Assembly (NCBI GenBank): GCA_051004815.1
Contig: JBPCJY010000232.1
Location: 1-18,822 of the forward strand
Reading direction: 5' to 3'
Length of the DNA stretch: 18,822 nucleotides
DNA from: JBBQXY01 sp051004815
GTDB lineage: Bacteria > Chloroflexota > Ktedonobacteria > Ktedonobacterales > Ktedonobacteraceae
Part shown: positions 1 through 6,972 of the stretch, piece after piece
Layout: each line of letters starts with the position of its first letter
Numbering within the stretch: the first letter of the stretch is position 1
Program-made: the position numbers and the translations under genes
The notes under the pieces: generated by a model
The model's database searches: none
What the model saw: the letters and a program-made list of their open reading frames with translations, nothing else
What the model was told of the DNA's origin: nothing

Positions 1-14
1 TTGCGTTCCTCTTT

Positions 15-65
15 GTAGAGCTGCCACCAGGGCGACCGCAAGAGTCGCCCTGGTGGAAGCTCTAC
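15..65. repeat. Family A palindrome, intact copy (A1)
   Basis: Long inverted repeat. The left arm GTAGAGCT-g-CCACCAGGGCGAC pairs with GTCGCCCTGGTGG-a-AGCTCTAC around the loop CGCAAGA, giving about 21 bp of stem with one mismatched base on each side. The core CCAGGGCGACCGCAAG recurs at 4636, 6588 and 16136. No T-run follows, so it is not a typical intrinsic terminator, although it could still act as an RNA-end or REP-like element for a gene cut off to the left. Confidence 0.8.
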
Positions 66-111
66 CACTACTACCATCTACAATTTCACATCTTATGTAA
101 CCTCTACTATG

Positions 112-126
112 TTCCACGTAGTGGAA
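112..126. promoter_or_regulatory. Inverted repeat TTCCAC-GTA-GTGGAA upstream of the response-regulator promoter
   Basis: A perfect 6-bp inverted repeat with a 3-bp spacer, ending 24 bp before the -35 hexamer at 151. Position and symmetry fit an activator or regulator site. No protein can be assigned to it. Confidence 0.35.
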
Positions 127-150
127 ATTGTTAGCGATAAAGTAACATGT

Positions 151-179
151 TGGACAATATTTGGAATGCATACTATAAT
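151..179 (+). promoter_or_regulatory. Sigma70-type promoter for the response regulator
   Basis: TGGACA (151-156) and TATAAT (174-179) are separated by 17 bp, matching 5/6 and 6/6 of the housekeeping consensus. Transcription would begin near 186, leaving a leader of about 76 nt. The leader contains a small stem, TTCCCTT/AAGGGGAA (220-238). Confidence 0.7.
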
Positions 180-261
180 AACAGAGGAATTCATACATAC
201 GGTTGGGTAATTATTCGGGTTCCCTTTATTAAGGGGAATATCATAGTGGAAGGGCAGAAGT

Positions 262-717
262 ATGCAATATACCAGTATAGGCAACGTGGCTACTATTATC
301 GAAAGTAAAAATATGTCGGCGACCATTGCACCAGAAAGTCCTTATGCCCTGGTAGTTGATGACGACGAGGCCATTTTATCTGTTGTGATGCTGTTACTTG
401 AGACAGAGGGCCATGTCGGCCTCGGTTTTTCGGATAGTAGCAAAGTCATTCCGTTTTTAGAACAGCTAGAAACGAAGCATTTACCCCATGTTATCCTGCT
501 CGATTTGATGATGCCGCTCGTATCAGGCTATGAGATTGCCGCCACACTCTCGCAACACCCACGTTTTGCCTCTATCCCCATCATTATCATGACGGCGGAT
601 AACCGCGTGAAAAGTGCCAGCGCAGTGCCTGGTGCAACCGATTGGGTTGGTAAACCATTTCAAATGCATTACCTGCTGACAAAATTGGAACACTTCCTGT
701 ATCCACCAACGACATAG
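262..717 (+). CDS. Stand-alone response regulator receiver protein
   Basis: A 151-aa protein made almost only of a CheY-like receiver domain (about residues 28-148). The acidic pocket is D33-D34-D35 in LVVDDDEA, the phosphoacceptor is D81 in ILLDLMMP, the switch residue is T111 in IMTAD, and the invariant lysine is K131 in GKPF, so it should be phosphorylated by a histidine kinase. There is no output domain, so it probably works through protein contacts, like CheY or Spo0F. The ATG at 262 follows GGAAGGG (248-254) at a good distance; a second ATG at 313 has no ribosome binding site. Residues 1-27 are a non-domain extension. No kinase gene is in the window, so the partner is unknown. Confidence 0.9.
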   Translation: MQYTSIGNVATIIESKNMSATIAPESPYALVVDDDEAILSVVMLLLETEGHVGLGFSDSSKVIPFLEQLETKHLPHVILLDLMMPLVSGYEIAATLSQHPRFASIPIIIMTADNRVKSASAVPGATDWVGKPFQMHYLLTKLEHFLYPPTT

Positions 718-853
718 ATAGTACGTTATCATCAACTCCAAGCGAATTTGCACACTATCTCGGTTCAATAGTAGAGGAAAGCACCGTATCTGGTCGCCTG
801 TATACTAGAAATAGATGTGCAAATCTTGGGAAGCCTGGAGTTGAAATATCGTC

Positions 854-3433
854 ATGCATCGGATCAAGAAACTATTCTATGCCAGTAGCATTGTTCGCGT
901 TGTGCTCACCGTAGTATATTTGACCGCAAGTATTGCTATCGTCTACTATTTTATCGCTGGCTCACGCTCGACGGCACACGCGAACACACCCACTATTCGA
1001 GAAACTACATTACCATCAGGCATTCCCTGGGGCGTCAGTTTTGACACCACTGGCAACGCCTGGGTTGCCGAGCCGGGCTGCGATCCCGCTCCCATCTGTG
1101 GCACCCAACAAGCCCCTGGCGACATTGCGCAATATAATCGTCAAAGTTTTACGCTGGTGCATAATTACGCCGAGCCAACTGGCTATTCGGCACCGTTATT
1201 TCTCGCGGTAGACGCCACCGGCACCATCTGGTTTACCGAACCAACCACCAATGCTATCGGCTCGCTGACACCCGATGGCGGCAATGGCATCTGGAACCAG
1301 TGGACGGTGCCAACTCCCAGTGCCACACCCTACGACCTTACCTTTGACAAGGCTGGCAACCTCTGGTTCACGGAACTCAACGCCAGCCAAATTGGAGAAT
1401 TTACACCGTCAACCGCACTATTCGCGGAAACAGCAACGCCGACCGCGGGGAGCAGCCCCTACGGCATCGTCGGCCCCGACCCCGGTGGCTCGATCTGGTT
1501 TACCGAGAACAATAGTGCTGTATCGCAAATTGGGCGGTTTACGCCTCCCTCTTCTGGCACATTGAACACCAGTGCTATCAGCGAATATATGACTAAGGCC
1601 AGAAGTAACTCCACCCCACACCTGCTCACCTTTGATGGCAGGGGCAATATCTGGTGGACAGAGGGCTTTGATGGCAATATTGGCAGTCTTGTCATCAGTC
1701 AAGCTGTCAACGGCACCAGTAATGGCGTTACCGAGCATGCTGTTCCGCAACCCACCTGTCCCCCTAACTCTAACTGTGGCGTACATATCTCCGCTATTGG
1801 TGTGGATAGCAGCGGCACCATCTGGTTCGATGATTCGCTCAGTTCGCGCATAGGTTCCTACGTGCCGAACACCGATACGTTTTCGCTGACTGTGCTCGAG
1901 GGTAGCACCAGTAGCAATGCACATCCACATGATGGTCTGGCCGTAGATCAGAACGATAATGTCTGGTTTACCGAGGAGTTCGCCAGCAGGTTGGGCGAGG
2001 TACTACAATCATCATCGCCCAATGGTCCTCCGGTCAGCAAAACCTGGTACTTTGGTGAGGGGCGCATTGGCAGCGGTTTCAACGAATATCTTACGATTGA
2101 CAATCCCGTCCAGGCCCAGAGCTGCGCTGTGAATATACGCTACCTGTACACCGTCGATGGAGGCCATCCTACCAGCAAAACCATAACTGTGTCTGTACCG
2201 CCATCCACGCGCATCTCCCGCCTGGTCAATAGCGATCTGGGCATCTCTTCATTTCATACACCTGCCGCCACTGTCTCGGCGATTATCTCTGTGAATTCGT
2301 CGCTTACCCCCAATTGTGCTGGTGTTGTGGCGGAGCGACCCATGTATTTTAGCCACTCAATCAAGAGTGGCAACGATGTGTTGGGCGCAACACACCCTGG
2401 GCAAACGTTTTATTTTGCCGATATTCCTACCAGTGGTGGTTTTGCATCGTACCTGACTATTTTGAACGCAAACTCCAGCACCGCCAATGTCACCGCTACC
2501 TATTATGCCAATGGGAGCACAATAACCAGCCAGCAACTTGCGGTCGCGGCAGGCACCCGCGGTACTATCGTACCCAACGGCATACATCTGCCAGCGCATG
2601 TCGCCGCCATCATCACTTCTGATCAGCCCATCGTCGTTGAGCGACCCGATTACTTCGGGAATGTCACGGAGGGTCATGCGGGCGTTGTCTCAGGTTCAAC
2701 CTGTATCATGGGTGTACCTACAATCGGCAATGATTGGCTCTTCGCCGAGGGCTACACCGGCACGGATTTCCAGGAATACCTGGTCATTGCCAACGTTGAT
2801 ACCATCGCTCATGCCACGGCGTCCGTGACTATTAAGTTGGAGTACCAGGATGGTTCCAGCAAAATCTTCCCTGTGACAGTCAATGCCATGAGTCAACTTA
2901 TCTGGCCCGTTCCCAACAACGGCAGCACCCAGGGGCTGGCAGCCGATGTGAGTTCGACTGGAGCGAAGATCATTGTCGAACGCCAAATGTTCTTCAAAGA
3001 TCATCTCCATGGCAGTACCATGACCGCTATTGGTGGGACAGATGTGATCGGTCAAGTGGGGCCACCCTCCGCCTCTGCCTACAGCTTCTCTGAAGGTTAT
3101 GTTGGCAATGGCTATAATGAATTTCTGACGCTGCAAAATCCCACTATCAGCGCGGAGTCCTTAACACTGACCCTTGTCAATGGCTACGGGCGCACCTATG
3201 CACAGAACGTACAGGTTGGTCCTACGACACGCGTGACATTGGACATCTCCGCCCTCTCCTTGCAACACCTTGTCCATCATGGTGATGCTCTGCCCGGCTA
3301 TGAGGTATCCATGTCAATACAATCAATCAATAGTACTTTCTTCGTAGCCGAACGTCCTATGTATTGGAACGAAATAAACTCAGGCTTCCCAACTGAGGGA
3401 GGAGATGATATTATTGGATATACTGGATCATGA
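854..3433 (+). CDS. Secreted Vgb-like beta-propeller protein with four C-terminal repeat modules
   Basis: An 859-aa protein. It has a basic N-terminus, a hydrophobic segment at about 13-35 and a possible AHA cleavage site at 41-43, so it is exported or anchored. Residues 50-390 hold blades of the form (I/L/V)W(F/W)TE...N.IG...P, typical of virginiamycin B lyase/SMP-30-like propellers, including HPHDGLAVD near the end of the propeller. Lyase activity is not shown. From residue 398 there are four modules of about 110-120 aa, starting near 398, 519, 628 and 743. Most open with an aromatic-(G/A/S)EG motif and contain (V/I)(A/V)ER(P/Q)MYF, as in WYFGEG, WLFAEG and YSFSEG; these may be surface adhesion or binding units. 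A GGAG at 837-840 lies 13 nt before the ATG, which is rather far. A shorter paralogue follows 48 nt downstream. Confidence 0.8.
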   Translation: MHRIKKLFYASSIVRVVLTVVYLTASIAIVYYFIAGSRSTAHANTPTIRETTLPSGIPWGVSFDTTGNAWVAEPGCDPAPICGTQQAPGDIAQYNRQSFTLVHNYAEPTGYSAPLFLAVDATGTIWFTEPTTNAIGSLTPDGGNGIWNQWTVPTPSATPYDLTFDKAGNLWFTELNASQIGEFTPSTALFAETATPTAGSSPYGIVGPDPGGSIWFTENNSAVSQIGRFTPPSSGTLNTSAISEYMTKARSNSTPHLLTFDGRGNIWWTEGFDGNIGSLVISQAVNGTSNGVTEHAVPQPTCPPNSNCGVHISAIGVDSSGTIWFDDSLSSRIGSYVPNTDTFSLTVLEGSTSSNAHPHDGLAVDQNDNVWFTEEFASRLGEVLQSSSPNGPPVSKTWYFGEGRIGSGFNEYLTIDNPVQAQSCAVNIRYLYTVDGGHPTSKTITVSVPPSTRISRLVNSDLGISSFHTPAATVSAIISVNSSLTPNCAGVVAERPMYFSHSIKSGNDVLGATHPGQTFYFADIPTSGGFASYLTILNANSSTANVTATYYANGSTITSQQLAVAAGTRGTIVPNGIHLPAHVAAIITSDQPIVVERPDYFGNVTEGHAGVVSGSTCIMGVPTIGNDWLFAEGYTGTDFQEYLVIANVDTIAHATASVTIKLEYQDGSSKIFPVTVNAMSQLIWPVPNNGSTQGLAADVSSTGAKIIVERQMFFKDHLHGSTMTAIGGTDVIGQVGPPSASAYSFSEGYVGNGYNEFLTLQNPTISAESLTLTLVNGYGRTYAQNVQVGPTTRVTLDISALSLQHLVHHGDALPGYEVSMSIQSINSTFFVAERPMYWNEINSGFPTEGGDDIIGYTGS

Positions 3434-3481
3434 TTTGCAGTATCGTATTGCAGCATCGTATTGAGGAGAGAAATTCGTAAA

Positions 3482-4594
3482 ATGAAATTTCGTAAAAAAG
3501 TTTTTTGTAGTATCACAACACTAGCCATTCTTATTGCCAGTATCGTATTTTCGGCTGCTATGGTCAGCCATCCCCAACAAGCCAGTGCCAAAGAACCCGC
3601 GAAGAGAGCCACGACGAAAACAATAGAATATCCTGTCACTAGTGGCTTCGATCCCTGGGGGAACGCTATTGACAAGAGCGGGAATGTCTGGGTAGCATTA
3701 CCCGGCTGCGACCCATCGCCCTACTGCGCTGCGAATACCCCTCCCGGCAGATTCGACGTTTTTAATCCAACAACTTCCACTTGGGCAACTGGATACCCTC
3801 TCCCAACCGACTATGCACAACCCCTCTTTCTCGCCTTTGACAAGCTGGGACAGGCCTGGTTCGCTATGCCGATGGATAACTCTATTGGCGTATTTAATCC
3901 CAGCAATCTGAGTTTTCAGAAATGGGTCGTGCCTACCGCCAATGCCGGACCATGGGACGTGGCCGTTGATGGCAATGGCATGATCTGGTTTACCGAACAC
4001 TACGCCAATAAGATTGGTAAATTTAACCCAACCAATCATACGTTTATAGAGATTCCTACACCCTCCAGTACTAGTCTACCCTATGGTATCACCGTTGACG
4101 CCTCCAACAATGTATGGTTTACCGAGAACAACTCCGCGGTGGCCTTGATCGCCGAATATACCGCACAGGGCCAATTGAAAGAATACAAAATCCGCAATAC
4201 CGCGGACGGCAACTTGACACCCCACTTGATTACCGTGGATACAAAAGGAAACATCTGGTGGACTGAAGGCTTCGTGGGCATGATCGGTAAATTAACTGTC
4301 GCCAGGGCAGTGCCAGGCACCAATAAAGGCGTCAAGGAATATGGCTACCCACAACTCTGCAAAGGGTGCGGCGACCATACCTCTGGTATTGGCATCGCTA
4401 GCAATGGGTTAGTCTGGTTCGATGACTCGTTGCAAAGCAGCTTCGGCAGCTTCCCCATGAGCGGATTTGGTTCATTCAAAATGTTCACCACACCCAGCCC
4501 AAGCAGCCATCCTCATGATGGTTTAGTTGTCGATAAACTACATCACGTCTGGATAGATGAAGAGTTCGGCAATAAACTGGCAAAAGCAAATTAA
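3482..4594 (+). CDS. Secreted Vgb-like beta-propeller protein (short paralogue)
   Basis: A 370-aa protein if started at ATG 3482, which follows GAGGAG (3463-3468) at a suitable distance. A TTG at 3461 would add seven residues but overlaps that ribosome binding site. The N-terminus is a classic Sec signal peptide: KFRKK, a hydrophobic stretch at 11-28, and an ASA site at 34-36. The rest is a propeller with blades such as VWFTENNSA, IWWTEGFVG and VWFDDS, plus HPHDGLVVD, closely parallel to the propeller part of the upstream gene. It lacks the C-terminal modules. Both proteins share a loop with GCDP.P.C, so a paired-cysteine feature may be conserved. The two genes look like a tandem duplication, probably co-transcribed. 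The substrate is unknown; antibiotic lyase activity is possible but unproven. Confidence 0.85.
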   Translation: MKFRKKVFCSITTLAILIASIVFSAAMVSHPQQASAKEPAKRATTKTIEYPVTSGFDPWGNAIDKSGNVWVALPGCDPSPYCAANTPPGRFDVFNPTTSTWATGYPLPTDYAQPLFLAFDKLGQAWFAMPMDNSIGVFNPSNLSFQKWVVPTANAGPWDVAVDGNGMIWFTEHYANKIGKFNPTNHTFIEIPTPSSTSLPYGITVDASNNVWFTENNSAVALIAEYTAQGQLKEYKIRNTADGNLTPHLITVDTKGNIWWTEGFVGMIGKLTVARAVPGTNKGVKEYGYPQLCKGCGDHTSGIGIASNGLVWFDDSLQSSFGSFPMSGFGSFKMFTTPSPSSHPHDGLVVDKLHHVWIDEEFGNKLAKAN

Positions 4595-4635
4595 CTCGCT
4601 CAATAGGCGTCAAGGTAAGCGATACAGCGCGGTTT

Positions 4636-4753
4636 CCAGGGCGACTGCGAGGGTCGCCCCTACTATATACTATATACGAGGCGGCTCTGTGAGCCGCTTT
4701 GCATAGGGAAAGTCCATCGTGTATAGTAGGGGCGACCCCCGCGGTCGCCCTGG
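4636..4753. repeat. Family A palindromic element, long form (A2)
   Basis: The terminal inverted repeats, about 32 bp, run at 4636-4667 and 4722-4753. The left arm begins CCAGGGCGACTGCGAGGGTC and continues to CCCCTACTATA; the right arm is its complement with two to three differences. The centre holds a second stem, GCGGCT-ctgtg-AGCCGC (4681-4696). I see no coding sequence and no clear target duplication. It lies 41 bp after the propeller gene and may shape its mRNA end. Confidence 0.75.
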
Positions 4754-4812
4754 TACCCAACTTTGCATCATCGGTAATCATTCACAGGCCCCACCCATTG
4801 CGCTGTATCGCC

Positions 4813-4841
4813 TTGTTTTTCTCACATCCCCATGGTATACT
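4813..4841 (+). promoter_or_regulatory. Extended -10 promoter for the terminase-like gene
   Basis: TTGTTT (4813-4818), a 17-bp spacer and TATACT (4836-4841), with TGG immediately before the -10 as an extended -10 motif. Transcription would start near 4848, about 250 nt before the ATG at 5101. A MITE-like element (4902-5056) now lies within this leader. Confidence 0.5.
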
Positions 4842-4890
4842 TACAGCAAGCGAGCAAGCTGTATTGTTTCGCACAGACAAGCATTATCCT

Positions 4891-5067
4891 ACTATCCTCC
4901 CCTTTCACTGGTAGGTTTTTTGGGGAAAGGCATCGGCGAGGAGGAATGTCATTCTGAGCGCAGCGAAGAATCTCTCGTCGGGCCGCACGGAGATTCTTCG
5001 CTGCGCTCAGAATGACAGGCGAAACCGGCGCGCTTCAAAAAACCTCCCAGTGAAAGACTATCCTCCC
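4891..5067. mobile_element. MITE-like family B element (B1) with 11-bp target duplication
   Basis: The element is 4902-5056 (155 bp). Its ends, CTTTCACTGGTAGGTTTTTT (4902-4921) and the complement at 5037-5056, match at 19 of 20 positions. The direct repeat ACTATCCTCCC flanks it exactly at 4891-4901 and 5057-5067. Inside is a perfect 27-bp inverted repeat at 4948-4974 and 4990-5016, opening GTCATTCTGAGC. It encodes no protein, so a transposase in trans is implied. It sits between promoter and start codon of the terminase-like gene. Confidence 0.85.
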
Positions 5068-5100
5068 TCCCTCTACCACATCTTTCTCACCTGACTGCCA

Positions 5101-6582
5101 ATGAAAAACACCCCGCGACAGATTACCCGTTTCGCACGACACATCCTGGGAAAACCGCTTTACCCGTACCAGGCAGAAGTTGCTGAAGCTGTCCTGGACT
5201 CAATACTGGGCCAGCATGGTCGAATTTTTACCGTGATGATGGCCCGCCAAAGCGGCAAAAACCAGCTCTCAGCCGTCATTGAGGCGTACCTGCTCACCTG
5301 CTTCGCGGAAGGCACGATTGTCAAAGCCGCCCCCACTTTTACGCCGCAGATCATCAATAGCCGCCTGCGCCTGCTTTCACTGCTGGATTCACCGCTCACG
5401 CGTAAGCGCATCTGGACGAATCATGGCTATATCGTCGGTCTGGCTCCCCAGGCCGACCCTGCCCTGCTACGCACACAGACTGGGCCACGCGTCATGTTTT
5501 ACTCGGCGGGACTTGAAAGCAACGTCGTCGGGGCAACCGCCGATCTCCTGCTGGAAATTGACGAGGCGCAGGATGTAGCGCGTGAGAAATTTGATCGCGA
5601 TTTTCGCCCCATGGCTGCTGTAAAAAATGCGACGACCATTTTGTATGGCACCGCCTGGTCCGACGATACCTTGCTGGCACAACAGCGTGCCGTCAACCTG
5701 GCAGTAGAGCAACAAACGGGCGTGCGTTGCCATTTTGAATACGATTGGCGCACACTCGCGGCCATTAATCCAGCCTATCGCACCTTTGTTGAGCAAGAGA
5801 TTGCACGACTCGGTGAAGACCATCTCGCCATCCAGACGCAGTACTTTCTGCGGCCCATCAGTGGCGCAGGTTACTTCCTCAACCCGCTCCAACGGACACT
5901 CCTGCAAGGCACGCATGTCTGGGAAGAGACGCCAGCGCCGGAAGGGTGGTATATTGCCGGAATGGATGTAGCGGGAGAGGATCGCCCCGGCGTGGCAGGC
6001 TCAACCAACAGTGCCAGACATTCGCAACGCGATAGCACCGTCATCACTATTGGACGCGTGTACTACAACGAACTACAATTGCCCTCCATTGAAGTCGTCC
6101 ACCACCAGTGGTGGACAGGCATGCCCTACCTGGAACAATATGCCGCGACAGTTGCCCTGGCGGAACAGTGGCGGCTCCGCGTGCTGGCAGTGGACGCGAC
6201 CGGCCTTGGAGCAGGGCTGGCCTCACTCCTCCTGAATCGCTTAGGCCCAGACCGCGTTATCCCCTTCACATTTACGCGCCCCAGCAAATCACGGCTGGCC
6301 TACGCGCTGCTTGCTCTGCTGAACAGCGGACGCCTCAAACTGTACGCTGCACAGCATGCCCCTCAGCACATCTATCAAGAGTGTTGGCAACAACTGCGCC
6401 TGGCCCGCTATCGCCTGCCCGCCCCCGAAGTGCTCGATATGTATGTCGAACCCACCGAGGGACACGACGACTTTCTCATCAGTCTGGCACTACTAACGGA
6501 AGGCATCGCCCTGCTCACCACACCCGCCGCCTCAACCCTCATTCACCCGCGCCATCTCTACGAACAAGAAAGCCGATTTTAA
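5101..6582 (+). CDS. Orphan terminase large-subunit-like ATPase/nuclease
   Basis: A 493-aa protein with the two-domain layout of phage terminase large subunits. The ATPase part has Walker A MARQSGKNQ (residues 47-55, K53) and Walker B LLLEIDEAQD (D154, E155). The C-terminal RNase H-like nuclease part has acidic motifs at D289 (GMDVAGED), D365 (AVDATG) and D456/D457 (GHDDF), all in the expected order, so both activities look intact. In phages this protein pumps and cuts DNA during head packaging. Here no small terminase, portal, capsid or other phage gene is nearby, so it may be a prophage remnant, a domesticated gene or part of another element. No clear ribosome binding site precedes the ATG. 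Confidence 0.8.
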   Translation: MKNTPRQITRFARHILGKPLYPYQAEVAEAVLDSILGQHGRIFTVMMARQSGKNQLSAVIEAYLLTCFAEGTIVKAAPTFTPQIINSRLRLLSLLDSPLTRKRIWTNHGYIVGLAPQADPALLRTQTGPRVMFYSAGLESNVVGATADLLLEIDEAQDVAREKFDRDFRPMAAVKNATTILYGTAWSDDTLLAQQRAVNLAVEQQTGVRCHFEYDWRTLAAINPAYRTFVEQEIARLGEDHLAIQTQYFLRPISGAGYFLNPLQRTLLQGTHVWEETPAPEGWYIAGMDVAGEDRPGVAGSTNSARHSQRDSTVITIGRVYYNELQLPSIEVVHHQWWTGMPYLEQYAATVALAEQWRLRVLAVDATGLGAGLASLLLNRLGPDRVIPFTFTRPSKSRLAYALLALLNSGRLKLYAAQHAPQHIYQECWQQLRLARYRLPAPEVLDMYVEPTEGHDDFLISLALLTEGIALLTTPAASTLIHPRHLYEQESRF

Positions 6583-6587
6583 GACGA

Positions 6588-6815
6588 CCAGGGCGACCGC
6601 GAAGAATCCCCCTTCGCCCCTGTCATTCTGAGCACCGCGAAGAATCCGTCGTGGCACGGAGATTCTTCGCGGCGCTCAGAATGACAAAGCGAGGAACCCA
6701 GCGGTGCAAAAACCCTCCCCGTGTAAGGACCGCGAGGGTCGTCCCTACTATACACGCAGAACGGACACGGCAGGTATCGTCGTATAGTAGGGGCGCACCC
6801 TTGCGGTCGCCCTGG
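6588..6815. repeat. Family A element (A3) interrupted by a truncated family B element (B2)
   Basis: The outer ends CCAGGGCGACCGCGA (6588-6602) and the complementary CTTGCGGTCGCCCTGG ending at 6815 are family A arms. The left arm is broken by a family B body (6603-6727) containing the GTCATTCTGAGC palindrome and the right-end motif CCCTCCCCGTGTAAG. GACCGCGA occurs on both sides of the insert (6595-6602 and 6728-6735), consistent with a target duplication. The left end of B2 is missing, so the insert is degenerate. Confidence 0.65.
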
Positions 6816-6878
6816 TTGCCACCATGGTACACGCTGCAATCATTCAAAGGCCCTAAATATAAAACCCCTCTCTAGCTA

Positions 6879-6907
6879 TCGACTCAAAAACGGGAACGTG
6901 GTACAAT
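6879..6907 (+). promoter_or_regulatory. Candidate promoter for the HEAT-repeat gene
   Basis: TCGACT (6879-6884), a 17-bp spacer and TACAAT (6902-6907). It lies 66 bp before the chosen start at 6973 and overlaps the alternative GTG at 6898, which argues against that longer start. Confidence 0.4.
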
Positions 6908-6972
6908 GCGATGCATCACCTGTCCCAGAGGGCCGCAACACCACCCGAATAATCGTAACGAGGAGAAATCGC

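Noticed and set aside
1418..1930. 170-codon minus-strand frame within the first propeller gene
   Set aside because: It lies antisense to conserved propeller blades and shows no family features.
3461..3481. TTG start adding seven residues to the second propeller protein
   Set aside because: It overlaps the GAGGAG ribosome binding site of the ATG at 3482, which also gives a normal signal peptide.
6598..6875. Reading frames over the 6588-6815 repeat and the shadow frame overlapping the terminase-like gene
   Set aside because: The translated products contain HSEHREES/FFAALRMT-type sequence, which is translated palindromic repeat, not protein-coding sequence.
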